From contig CAINDH010000264.1 of assembly GCA_903847285.1 (NCBI GenBank), positions 1-26,599 of the forward strand: a DNA stretch of 26,599 nucleotides, in the 5' to 3' direction. The stretch's first letter is position 1. Each line of letters starts with the position of its first letter. Shown here in pieces: positions 8,260-16,167 of the stretch. The notes below the pieces were generated by a model. It was not told the DNA's origin. It worked only from the letters and a program-made list of their open reading frames with translations, and did not search any database. The position numbers and the translations under genes were made by a program. The stretch comes from an uncultured Verrucomicrobia subdivision 3 bacterium. Lineage in GTDB: Bacteria > Verrucomicrobiota > Verrucomicrobiae > Limisphaerales > UBA11358.

Positions 8260-9809
8260 ACGCTGCGCTGCCAATCGTAACGCGGGCCGGTTTCCGCAAA
8301 ACAGCGGACGCGGCCAAACATTTTGCTTTTCCGTGGACGTCGGATTTGGGTGATGGCCGCTACCAAAACCCGGTCATCTACGCCGATTATTCAGACCCGG
8401 ATGTGATCCGCGTCGGCAAAGATTTTTATCTCGTCGCCTCCAGCTTCAACTGCACGCCCGGTCTGCCGATCCTGCACTCCACCGATTTGGTGAACTGGAG
8501 GATCATCAACCACGCGTTGAAAAACCTGCCGCATCCGCGCTACGAAAAAGTCCAGCCCGGCTGCGGTGTGTGGGCGCCGGCCATCCGATTTCACGCCGGG
8601 AAATTCTGGATTTTTTTCCCGACGCCGGACGAGGGCATTTACGTTGTGACCGCCGATCACCCGGCGCGGAAATGGTCCGAGCCACATTTGGTGCAGGCGG
8701 GCAAAGGACTTATTGACCCGTGTCCGTTGTGGGATGACGACGGCAAAGCCTATTTGGTTCACGCCTATGCCGGTTCACGCGCGGGCATCAAGCACCGCTT
8801 GCGCGTTTGTCCAATGTCGCCGGATGGATCGCAGTTGCTGGGCGAAGGTGCAATTATTTTTCACCAGCCGGGAAAACATCCGACGCTGGAAGGCCCCAAA
8901 TTTTACAAGCATGACGGCTGGTATTACATCCTCGCGCCGGCGGGCGGCGTGGAAACCGGCTGGCAGTTGGCGCTGCGCTCAAAAAACATTTACGGTCCTT
9001 ACGAGGACAAAATTGTGCTCGAACAAGGCGACACCAACATCAACGGCCCGCACCAAGGAGCGTTGGTTGACACCCCGCGTGGAGAATGGCGATTCATTCA
9101 CTTTCAAGACGCCGGTGTTTACGGAAGGATTACCCATCTACAGCCGGTTGAATGGCGTGACGGCTGGCCGTTGATGGGCAACAATAGTGTGCCGGTGCGG
9201 CAATGCAAAAAACCGGTTTTAATTCACAAGCAAAAACGTTTTGCGCCGCAAACAGGCGATGAATTTGACGGCGACAAGCTTGGCCTTCAATGGCAGTGGC
9301 ACGCCAACCACCGCGACAACTGGCATTCGCTCACGGCGCGATCGGGCTGGCTACGGTTGTTTCCACAAGCAGCGACAAAGCCGCTGAACGAACAACCAAA
9401 CTTGCTGCTGCAAAAATTTCCCGCACGGAGCTTCAATGTGGAAACCGGGCTGCAATTGTTCGCTTTGCAATCGGGTGAAGAGGCCGGCTTGGTCGTCGCC
9501 GGTGAAAAAACGGTCATGTTCGGCATCCAATATGATGGGTCAAAAAACTGGCTGGTGCTGCGCGCCGAGGAAAAACTCGAAAAAATACGCAGCGTCAGCA
9601 CGCACCCGGTGAGGCTCCGCGTGGCTGTCCAAGATGGCGGGCAATTTTCTTTTGGGTTCGACGATCACGGCGAATTTATTTCCGTGCCGGGAACCTTTCA
9701 GGCCACCAAAGGGAAATGGATTGGGGCAAAGCTTGGCCTCTACAATATAAAAACCATTGTCAATGCGCCGGCTGGACATGCTGACTTTGACCGCTTTCAT
9801 TTCTTTTGA
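8256..9809 (+). CDS. GH43 family glycosidase (arabinofuranosidase/xylosidase type) with C-terminal beta-sandwich
   Basis: 517-residue five-bladed beta-propeller hydrolase of family GH43, likely releasing arabinose, xylose or galactose from pectin side chains. The catalytic triad is visible: general base Asp in YADYSDPDVIR, pKa-modulating Asp in GLIDPCPLWDDDG, and acid Glu in LEGPKFYK. GVWAPAIRFH and NGPHQGALVDT are further family motifs. From about residue 325 (TGDEFDGDKLGLQWQW) a concanavalin-like C-terminal sandwich follows, as in the GH43 xylosidase-type enzymes. No convincing signal peptide is seen; the first 25 residues are mixed polar, so this enzyme may be cytoplasmic and act on imported oligosaccharides, unlike the secreted enzymes upstream. 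It starts by an ATGA overlap with the regulator and closes the operon. The next 400 bases hold no intact gene on this strand. Confidence 0.9.
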   Translation: MNAALPIVTRAGFRKTADAAKHFAFPWTSDLGDGRYQNPVIYADYSDPDVIRVGKDFYLVASSFNCTPGLPILHSTDLVNWRIINHALKNLPHPRYEKVQPGCGVWAPAIRFHAGKFWIFFPTPDEGIYVVTADHPARKWSEPHLVQAGKGLIDPCPLWDDDGKAYLVHAYAGSRAGIKHRLRVCPMSPDGSQLLGEGAIIFHQPGKHPTLEGPKFYKHDGWYYILAPAGGVETGWQLALRSKNIYGPYEDKIVLEQGDTNINGPHQGALVDTPRGEWRFIHFQDAGVYGRITHLQPVEWRDGWPLMGNNSVPVRQCKKPVLIHKQKRFAPQTGDEFDGDKLGLQWQWHANHRDNWHSLTARSGWLRLFPQAATKPLNEQPNLLLQKFPARSFNVETGLQLFALQSGEEAGLVVAGEKTVMFGIQYDGSKNWLVLRAEEKLEKIRSVSTHPVRLRVAVQDGGQFSFGFDDHGEFISVPGTFQATKGKWIGAKLGLYNIKTIVNAPAGHADFDRFHFF

Positions 9810-9926
9810 CGTATCGGCCTTATCAATCCTGCGACTTCGCTAAACTTTTCATTTTTATTTCCAATTGGCCCACAGTGCGATTGGCTGTCAGGCGCAGGTT
9901 GCAGAACGATTTTCGTTCCTTATTGA

Positions 9927-10121
9927 GTTCGCCAATCAGGAAGTCTTTATGCTGACAATCAGGCTATTGTCTCGTGGTCAACGTCAATCACCGGCTGGAC
10001 ATTGCAGGCCAAAAACAATCTCGCCTCGGGCATTTGGGGCAATTACACCGGTGCGGTCAGCAACAATCGCATGACCAATTCACCGCCAAAAGGATATCAT
10101 TTTTTCCGGTTGAAACAATGA
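9927..10121 (+). pseudogene. 3' remnant of a secreted-protein gene (FxRL C-terminal module only)
   Basis: The 410-base stretch between the GH43 stop and the next gene contains no intact gene. Reading from 9927 to the TGA at 10119 gives about 64 residues whose last 50 match the C-terminal module of secreted proteins in this window: IVSWSTSITGWTLQ, NLASGIWGNY and the end FFRLKQ. A stop at 9924 and the absence of any domain or start upstream indicate that the body of the gene is gone. No coherent coding was seen in 9810-9926 or 10122-10219. Confidence 0.65.
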
Positions 10122-10219
10122 TTAGCTGACACACACATTTGTCCTCGTTGCCACCAGCTTGCACGCCTCGCTTTGGTCGCTCTCAATACCGTAAATCCTC
10201 CGTAAAGCATTCCTGAAGA

Positions 10220-10717
10220 TCACATTTTTATACGCTTTCTCAACATCTCACTTGGCAGCCAACGATCCGTTTCCCAACCCCAAAGGGTCCTGGGGCTGAT
10301 GCCCCATTCCTTCGCCAATTGCAGGCGCGTTTTCCGGGATTTCAGTCGGAATTGCCGAATCTTCTGCCCAATAGATTCACTCGTGTCTTGTGATAAAAAG
10401 GCAACGCCTTGGGTTTCGTTGCCTTCGGCGTTTGGCAGGCCGGTTTCAGTGAATGGGTCATACCCTAGGTATGCGATTAAACGCGGCTGGAAAACCCAGG
10501 TGGGGTAAATTCGGTCGCATTCCCATAGACTGAGCGTTCGGCAACTTACCCCTAAATTATGGACAATTTGAGCCTGTCGGAGCCCTGCTGTAAACCGTTT
10601 CTTCTTGAGGTGCTGACCCAAGGTCGTAGGCTCTTTCGCGATTGGCCAACTCCTCGTCCAGACCGGCGCGACATCGGTGCGCGGCAACGTCAAATGCCGC
10701 TCACAAAAAGGCAACAT
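10220..10717 (-). CDS. Double helix-turn-helix (XRE-like) DNA-binding protein
   Basis: 165-residue probable transcription regulator of unknown target. Two related HTH units are visible. Residues about 32-68 hold LGQHLKKKRFTAGLRQAQIV and then GVSCRTLSLWE; residues about 115-150 hold IGQKIRQFRLKSRKTRLQL and then GISPRTLWGWE. Between them sits IAYLGYDPF, a phrase typical of a small HTH family common in Verrucomicrobia and Planctomycetes. The ATG at 10717 (MLPFC) is preferred because homologues, as I recall them, begin with a short block of this kind. The frame stays open to 10804, but that would overlap the comM remnant on the other strand. It is a single gene oriented against both neighbours. 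It may have arrived with the event that truncated comM. Self-repression is possible but no operator was identified. Confidence 0.72.
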   Translation of the reverse strand: MLPFCERHLTLPRTDVAPVWTRSWPIAKEPTTLGQHLKKKRFTAGLRQAQIVHNLGVSCRTLSLWECDRIYPTWVFQPRLIAYLGYDPFTETGLPNAEGNETQGVAFLSQDTSESIGQKIRQFRLKSRKTRLQLAKEWGISPRTLWGWETDRWLPSEMLRKRIKM

Positions 10718-10737
10718 CGCGCACTCCGGACGGAAAA

Positions 10738-11196
10738 ATGCCGGGCGAATCAAAATCGTCGCCGCGCGAGATACAAAATTATCTGGGCCGCATTTCCGGA
10801 CCACTACTGGACCGCATTGACCTGCACATCGAGGTGCCGCAGGTGAAATTCCGCGAGATGAGTTCCGCGCAGCCGGGTGAAACTTCCGCGCAGATTCGCG
10901 ACCGGGTTATCATTGCGCGTCAGCGCCAGACCGCGCGCTTCGCCAGCAAGCCCAAGGTCACCTGCAACGCGCGGATGGGGCCGCGCGAGTTAAAAGCCGC
11001 CTGCGAACTGGATGAGTCGACGCGTGAAATGCTCAAGCACGCCATGACGGAATACAGTTTGAGCGCGCGCGCCTACGACCGCATCTTGAAGGTCGCCCGC
11101 ACCATCGCTGACCTTGCCGGCTCGGAAAATATCACTGGCGACCACATCGGCGAAGCCATCCAGTTCCGTTCGCTTGACCGGCAGTTGTGGGGATAA
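10738..11196 (+). pseudogene. comM: comM/yifB (Mg-chelatase-like AAA+ ATPase) C-terminal fragment
   Basis: Intact ComM proteins are about 500 residues long and help branch migration during natural transformation. Only about the last 145 residues survive here. Recognisable sequence begins near 10759 with SPREIQNYLGRISGPLLDR, then DLHIEVP, the CNARMGPRELK block, SARAYDRILKVARTIADL and the usual end IQFRSLDRQLWG. The N-terminal Lon-like domain, the Walker A and Walker B regions and the Cys-rich segment that should precede the fragment are all absent. An ATG at 10738 could still express 152 residues, so a small product cannot be excluded, but it could not be an ATPase. The break lies about 20-40 nt from the start of the divergent HTH gene. 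Confidence 0.78.
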
Positions 11197-11212
11197 GCCG
11201 CGTTGCCGTAAT

Positions 11213-12481
11213 TCACGGATTCAGCAACCGCGCCCGCAGAGCGGCGGCGTATTGTGCAGCTTCACTTCCATCCAACGACTCTGCGAGATGCGCGACAGTG
11301 ACACGCAGTTCACTGCGAAACTGGTAGAAGATAACCCCGATGCCCGGCGCTTCCGGCACGGCGGCGACATGGGCGAAATCCAAAACCTTCGCCCCGCAAA
11401 AGGTGGTGACATGCGGGCTGACGGCGGCGGTGTTGCCGTAGAACAGCGAGCAGATTTCTCCCTTCAAGCCCGTGCGCATAAATTTCATGTAGGCCGGGCG
11501 CGGCAGCACTCGCAGAAAATTAACGAACGCCACGCAGCCTTCCACAATCCCTTCGCGCATGGCGTGCGCAGTCTGATTCTTGATCGAGGTCACCGCGTCG
11601 GCCACGGAGCCAAGCTGCGCCGGAAGCAACTGGATGAGCAGCGAAGTCACCTCATTGCTGAACAGTGGTTCGATGTTTCCTTTCGGCCGCATTCCGACGG
11701 GCACGGGCAATACGAAACTCGGACTTGGACAACCGAGTCGCTCCTGAAATTTTTGCAGCTCGATGATGGCAACGGCGGCGTGGTATTGTGCCTCGCCAAA
11801 AACTCCGGCGAGCTTGGTGGCGTGAGCTTTGATTTGCGAGGATTCGACAGCGGAAAATTTTTCGACGCGGAACAACTGGCGCTTGGGCGCGCCGGCAAAG
11901 CGGACGCCGGGCGACCTGGGCGCGACTTTGCGGAATTCATTGTAGGCGCGGAAGTTTTTCATCGCCCCAACGAAACGTTTTTTTAGCGGCGGCAACGGTT
12001 TTGGAATCGGGATGAATTCCTTGGCGGGCAGCGGCAGTTCTTCGCGGCCAGCGACGGCGACGAAATGCTCCGCGCTGTGGGCATCCATCAACGCGTGCGC
12101 CCACGTGAAGATGACTTTTGTTTTGCCGTCGGCACATTCGATAATATCAAAACGTGTGAGTTTGCCGCCGTCCACATCCACTGGCGTGTTGATGATTTTG
12201 TCAGCGAGTCCGGTATCATCGCGGTGAACGCGGACTTCCGGAGCGTTGGCGGCTTCGGGAATTTCCCATTTCGCATGGCATATACCCGTGGCGCGCGCAC
12301 CCAGCATCGGGCAGTTTGCGGCTATGACTTTGAGCCGCTGGCGCAAGGCATCCGCCGAAATCGCGCTATCCAGTTCGAGGATAATCTGGCAGGAATTGCC
12401 TGCGTAGCCGTGCTGGCGCAGTTCGTAATCGAACCCGCGCATCAGGTAGTCAGCGCCGTTGAGTGGCCGGGAGTTGCTCAT
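11213..12481 (-). CDS. Condensation-domain / CAT-superfamily acyltransferase-like protein
   Basis: 422-residue protein resembling the acyltransferases related to NRPS condensation domains, wax ester synthases and PapA proteins. Support is the HxxxD active-site motif H129-ALM-D133 in FTWAHALMDAHS, placed where this superfamily has it. An N-terminal half opens with a short LNGADYLMR-like segment and ALRQRLKVIAANCPML, the usual alpha helix before the catalytic centre. A second half carries LPVPVGMRP and SNEVTSLLIQL, which look like the beta-sheet bridging region. It would transfer an acyl group to a hydroxyl or amine; donor and acceptor are unknown. No signal peptide or membrane segment is evident. 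It lies 68 nt downstream of the lipoprotein gene and at the end of the envelope-glycan run, so a role in acylating an envelope component is a fair guess only. Confidence 0.65.
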   Translation of the reverse strand: MSNSRPLNGADYLMRGFDYELRQHGYAGNSCQIILELDSAISADALRQRLKVIAANCPMLGARATGICHAKWEIPEAANAPEVRVHRDDTGLADKIINTPVDVDGGKLTRFDIIECADGKTKVIFTWAHALMDAHSAEHFVAVAGREELPLPAKEFIPIPKPLPPLKKRFVGAMKNFRAYNEFRKVAPRSPGVRFAGAPKRQLFRVEKFSAVESSQIKAHATKLAGVFGEAQYHAAVAIIELQKFQERLGCPSPSFVLPVPVGMRPKGNIEPLFSNEVTSLLIQLLPAQLGSVADAVTSIKNQTAHAMREGIVEGCVAFVNFLRVLPRPAYMKFMRTGLKGEICSLFYGNTAAVSPHVTTFCGAKVLDFAHVAAVPEAPGIGVIFYQFRSELRVTVAHLAESLDGSEAAQYAAALRARLLNP

Positions 12482-12549
12482 GGAAAAATTGAAGGCTGTG
12501 GGCCGCGCGCTGGCAGCCGACAGCCTTCGTGAAAACAGAAATGCTTTGG

Positions 12550-12932
12550 TTACTTTTGGTTCGGGTTGTAATTCACTTCAATCACACCCATGTGTTGCGT
12601 CCAGTGATTGTTCGGAGAGAAAACAATGGTGCCCAGACCCTTGTAAATCGCCTCGGTGCGCTGGGTGTCGCCGCCGTAGTAATACGGAATGAACGCTTTG
12701 CCGGTGATGTGATGGCCGGTATCGCTCGGCTGGCCAATGAGTGCATAGACTTCATCCATGCCCATGCCCATTTTAATTTTGGCGAACGGACTGTCGGCGG
12801 GAATCGGCACGGCGGCGGCCGGAGCTTCCGCCGCCGCAGCGGTGGATTCAGAGTTTTCGGTGGTGCCACAGCCCACACCGGTTAATGCCAGGCCAAGGCC
12901 CACAAGTCCGATGGCGAATAGATTTTTTTCAT
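12550..12932 (-). CDS. Small BamE/SmpA-like lipoprotein with an apparent frameshift in its signal peptide
   Basis: The downstream frame encodes a lipoprotein: hydrophobic stretch LFAIGLVGLGLALTGVGC with a lipobox-like TGVGC, an Ala/Pro-rich linker, then a small domain beginning FAKIKMGMGMDEVYALIGQP, which resembles the repeated GM...V...LG.P pattern of BamE/SmpA proteins. No ATG opens this frame; the nearest start, GTG at 12903, would leave only 11 residues before the Cys and no positive charge. The ATG at 12932 is followed by seven A residues and falls in the wrong frame, stopping after 16 codons. With eight A residues it would read MKKNLFAIG and give a perfect 127-residue lipoprotein with Cys22. 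So there is one missing base in a homopolymer, either real or a sequence error. It lies between the ABC exporter and the acyltransferase, same strand. Confidence 0.7.
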
Positions 12933-12962
12933 GGTTATAATTTTTGGTTGGTGAATTATTTC

Positions 12963-12979
12963 ACCGGCGATTGGCCGGT
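12963..12979. other. Hairpin without T-tract between exporter and lipoprotein genes
   Basis: A perfect 6-bp stem, ACCGGC pairing with GCCGGT, encloses a 5-nt loop. It sits about 30 nt upstream of the lipoprotein ATG on the - strand. Neither side has a run of T, so it is not a standard intrinsic terminator; it may shape the leader of the lipoprotein message or be chance. Confidence 0.35.
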
Positions 12980-13057
12980 TCAACTGGAGCGCAATTTTTC
13001 AGTAGTTGCCACTAGGGTCAAGCGTAAACCCAGTTGGCGCGGCAGTTTGATTTTGTT

Positions 13058-13073
13058 CCCTCGTTCCCGAGGG
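13058..13073 (-). other. GNRA-type hairpin just after the ABC exporter stop
   Basis: On the - strand the sequence forms CCCTCG, GGAA, CGAGGG: a 6-bp stem closed by a GNRA tetraloop, 22 nt after the exporter stop codon. No T-tract follows, so it could protect the transcript 3' end after processing rather than terminate transcription. Confidence 0.35.
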
Positions 13074-13094
13074 TGTGGGGCAACCCGATTCCAT

Positions 13095-14915
13095 TCACTC
13101 GAATTGTAACTCGTAAAGCTTTTGATACACACCGCCGCGTTTCACGAGTTCCTCATGGCGACCCTGTTCGACTATGCGGCCTTGGTCGAGGACGACGATA
13201 ACATCGGCGTGGAGAATCGTGGAGAGACGGTGAGCGATGCAGATGGTTGTGCGGCCTTTCATCAATTCATCCAAGGCGGCCTGCACGGCGCGTTCGGATT
13301 CGGTGTCGAGCGCGCTGGTGGCCTCGTCCAGAATGAGGATGGGCGCATTCTTCAAGACTGCGCGGGCGATGGCAAGGCGCTGGCGCTGGCCGCCGGAAAG
13401 GGAAACGCCTTTTTCACCGATGATAGTGTCAAAACCTTCCGGCTTGTGCAGGATGAATTCCGTGGCGTGCGCGTGCTGCGCGGCGACGGCAATTTCCTCG
13501 GCCGTCGCGCCCAGCCGCCCCAGCTCGATATTCCGGCGGATGGTGTCGTTGAACAGAATGTTTTCCTGTGCAACGACGGCAATGTGGTTGCGCAAGTCGC
13601 GCGTGGAAACTTCGCGTAAATCTACGCTGCCAATTTTGATGCTGCCGCGCGCGGGGTCGTAGAAACGCAGGAGCAAGTTGGCGAGCGTGGTTTTGCCTGA
13701 ACCGCTCGCGCCGACGAGCGCGACCATCTGCCCCGCCTTGACGGTGAGGTTGATGTTTTTCAGCACGGGCTTTTCGCCGTAGTTGAAATCCAGATTCTCG
13801 ATGGTGATGTCCGCGCCCGTCGCGTGGAGCAATTTGGGTGCGGCGGTTTCCGGCACGGAGTTTTTAGTGGCGAGCAGCTCGAACACGCGTTCGCTGGCGG
13901 CGCGCGCCTGTTGCAACTGGTTTTGCACGCGGACTAGTTGTTTGACTGGCTGGTAAATCATCACCAGGGCGAACATGAAAATGATCAGATCATCCAGCTC
14001 GGGCCGCTGGCTGGCGGGCAGTTGCAGGATGTAGAAAAACACCAGAGAGATGCCGATGGCGGCGAAAAACTCGGTGAACTGGCTCGGCAGTTCGTCCGCG
14101 CGGATAAGACGCAGCCGCTGGCCGATAAATTTTTTATTGATAACCCGGAATTCGTCCGCCACGGTGTTTTCCAGGTTGTAAGCCTTGACGACGCGGTTGG
14201 CGGTGAAACTTTCCTGCATCAGCATGGTCAGCTCAGCGTTGTGGGTCTGGACGGCGCGGGCGGACTTGCGGAGTTTGCGCCCGAAAACAACCACCGGCAC
14301 GATGCACAAGGGAAAGGCAATCAGCGCCACACAAGTGAGCTTGGGCTGGACCATGAGCTGGTAGCCAATGGCGCAGACCACCACCACCGGGTCGCGCACG
14401 ATAGAGGTCAGGGCGTTGCTGATGACGGCGTGGAGCGTGGACGTGTCCGAGCTGATGCGCGCCATCAGCTCGCCGGTGCTGGAGCGGTTGAAAAATCCCA
14501 GCGACAATTTTTGGATGTGGGCAAACAGCGTGGCGCGGATGTCGCCCACGGTATGCAGCGCGGCCCAACTGGTCAGGTAAACGGCGGCGTATTGCAGGAT
14601 GTTCCGCACCAGCATCAGCCCCGGGATGATGAGGACGATGAACGTCCAGCCGGCCAAGTTGCCGGGCGCAGGCGCCTGCCAGTGGGGCAGCCACAGCGAG
14701 ATCTTATGCGCGAGCGGATGGACGTAAGCCGGGGCATTTTCAAGTTGCGCGCGCAAGCCGGGATGGCCGGTGAACACGGCGCGAATCACCGGCTTGATGC
14801 TGGCCAGAAAAATTCCGTTCACCACGCCGAACATCAGCCCGCAAAAAAATCCAAGGAACAGCCGCGCGCGATACGGCCGGACAAAAAACCAGATGGAACG
14901 GAGGAAGCCAATCAT
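13095..14915 (-). CDS. MsbA-like ABC exporter (membrane and ATPase domains fused)
   Basis: 606-residue half-transporter that would work as a homodimer to flip a lipid-linked substrate, by analogy with MsbA, across the inner membrane. The N-terminal half has about six membrane segments (FLGFFCGLMFGVVNGIFLA, then WTFIVLIIPGLMLV, the VVCAIGY region and LVFFYILQL) and coupling elements such as LSLGFFNRSSTGELMARISSD. The ATPase half has Walker A GASGSGKT (residues 402-409), signature LSGGQ (506-510), Walker B ILILDE (526-531) and the H-loop in IAHRLSTI. The ATG at 14915 is chosen: the frame is open to 15038 but that extension overlaps the glycosyltransferase upstream and does not look like a leader, while 14915 has GGAAAG about 13 nt ahead. 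It follows two glycosyltransferases and a methyltransferase, so its cargo is probably their glycolipid. Confidence 0.92.
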   Translation of the reverse strand: MIGFLRSIWFFVRPYRARLFLGFFCGLMFGVVNGIFLASIKPVIRAVFTGHPGLRAQLENAPAYVHPLAHKISLWLPHWQAPAPGNLAGWTFIVLIIPGLMLVRNILQYAAVYLTSWAALHTVGDIRATLFAHIQKLSLGFFNRSSTGELMARISSDTSTLHAVISNALTSIVRDPVVVVCAIGYQLMVQPKLTCVALIAFPLCIVPVVVFGRKLRKSARAVQTHNAELTMLMQESFTANRVVKAYNLENTVADEFRVINKKFIGQRLRLIRADELPSQFTEFFAAIGISLVFFYILQLPASQRPELDDLIIFMFALVMIYQPVKQLVRVQNQLQQARAASERVFELLATKNSVPETAAPKLLHATGADITIENLDFNYGEKPVLKNINLTVKAGQMVALVGASGSGKTTLANLLLRFYDPARGSIKIGSVDLREVSTRDLRNHIAVVAQENILFNDTIRRNIELGRLGATAEEIAVAAQHAHATEFILHKPEGFDTIIGEKGVSLSGGQRQRLAIARAVLKNAPILILDEATSALDTESERAVQAALDELMKGRTTICIAHRLSTILHADVIVVLDQGRIVEQGRHEELVKRGGVYQKLYELQFE

Positions 14916-14977
14916 GTTGCGGGCAATCTTTCCGCAGCCAGCCGTGCAAAGCGAGATTTTTTCCACGAACCCGCCGT

Positions 14978-16117
14978 TCAAGCCGGCGATGCCAGCGTTT
15001 GAAAGAATTTTTGCAGATGCCGGGCGCGCGCGACCCATGAATACTGCTGCGAAAGCCGGAACGCATTTTCCGCGAGCGGTTCATGCCGGGACGGATTTTC
15101 GCAGACGGCGGTGATGGCCTGGGCGAGCGAGTCGGCGCTGCCCGGCTCAACGCCGATGCCCATCGGCAATTCACCGGTGAGGCGTGCCAGCGCGGGAATT
15201 TTGGAATAGACGATGATGTTGTTCGTCCCCATGTATTCAAAAAGTTTTAGCGGCGAGGTGTAGCGGTCAAACACCGTGGGAACATTCGGCAGCACGCACA
15301 GCTTGGACTGCGTCGTCAAAAGCTGGCACAGCTCCGCGTGTTTCAGCGGCGGGGTGAAAATAACGCGCCCCGCCAGACCGCACTCGCCCACCAGTTTTTC
15401 CAGTTCCGTGCGCCGCTGGTCATCCGCGCGGCCGACCAGCCGCAGCTTGATGGCGGGGGGAACCATCGTCATCGCCCGGATGAGGCAATCCACCCCTTTC
15501 CAAGCGTGCAGGCTGCCGGTGTAAAAAACCTCGTTGATGTGGGAAAAATCCTTCCGGGGTTTTTCGGCGGGAACATCCGCGCCTAACGGCAAAACGATTT
15601 GCCGCCGGTCGGGCCGGAGGGCGAACTGCTGGTTCAAATCGTCGCGCAGTGTTTCGGAAATAAAAACGAGCCCGTCCACGTTTTGATAGACATAAGCCTC
15701 CAGCTGCTGAAGCTGCTGCTGCCGGTTTTTTTTGGTCGTGGTCAGGAACATGATCTCGTGCGACTCAAACACGATCACCCAGCCGGGACGGCGGTTTTTA
15801 AGCAGGTAGGCCGCTGTTTTCAAATGGCGGACAAAAATGATCGCCGGGCCGCGCGCTGCCAGCAAACGGCGGAGTTCAAAATGATAGAACGCCATGGAAG
15901 TCCAGCCCAGGCAGCTTTTCCGCAAAGGAATTAACTCCGTCCGATCCAGCGTGACCGCGTAAAATTTTTCAATCAGTTCCCGGGCCGACGTTTCGCGGAT
16001 GGTGATCAATGACAACTGGAACAGTTCCTGCAAGGCGGCGCAGCTTTTGACGACCGTGACCGTCCGGGCGTTGACCGACGGCAAGGGTTCCGGGTAGCTG
16101 TAAAAAAGCCGCTGCAT
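14978..16117 (-). CDS. Glycosyltransferase, GT4-like (group 1)
   Basis: 379-residue GT-B fold glycosyltransferase, probably adding a sugar to an envelope glycan at the cytoplasmic face. The C-terminal donor-binding half is clear: VFYTGSLHAWKGVDCLIRAM, then IKLRLVGRADD, RVIFTPPLKHAEL and SPLKLFEYMGT, where the Glu belongs to the conserved EX7E-type region. The N-terminal acceptor half is diverged and contains VFESHEIMFLTT and GLVFISETLRDDL. The ATG at 16117 (MQRLFYSYPEP) is taken; a GTG at 16141 in the same frame would add eight residues, and neither has a strong ribosome binding site. It lies 50 nt downstream of the methyltransferase and 62 nt upstream of the exporter. Acceptor and sugar donor cannot be read from sequence. 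Confidence 0.82.
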   Translation of the reverse strand: MQRLFYSYPEPLPSVNARTVTVVKSCAALQELFQLSLITIRETSARELIEKFYAVTLDRTELIPLRKSCLGWTSMAFYHFELRRLLAARGPAIIFVRHLKTAAYLLKNRRPGWVIVFESHEIMFLTTTKKNRQQQLQQLEAYVYQNVDGLVFISETLRDDLNQQFALRPDRRQIVLPLGADVPAEKPRKDFSHINEVFYTGSLHAWKGVDCLIRAMTMVPPAIKLRLVGRADDQRRTELEKLVGECGLAGRVIFTPPLKHAELCQLLTTQSKLCVLPNVPTVFDRYTSPLKLFEYMGTNNIIVYSKIPALARLTGELPMGIGVEPGSADSLAQAITAVCENPSRHEPLAENAFRLSQQYSWVARARHLQKFFQTLASPA

Positions 16118-16167
16118 CTGGCTTGAACTTGTTATCCGCACTGGTCCGTCAAATCGACGCTGATGAA

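Noticed and set aside
10642..10737. Upstream part of the frame leading into the comM fragment
   Set aside because: No similarity to ComM and it overlaps the HTH gene on the other strand; the recognisable part begins at about 10759.
13938..15002. 354-codon open frame antisense to the ABC exporter
   Set aside because: It mirrors a strongly supported gene on the other strand, has Gln/His/Asp-rich composition typical of antisense frames, and no domain.
14916..15038. 41-residue N-terminal extension of the ABC exporter
   Set aside because: It overlaps the glycosyltransferase gene and does not look like a leader; ATG 14915 has a purine-rich site and the standard start.
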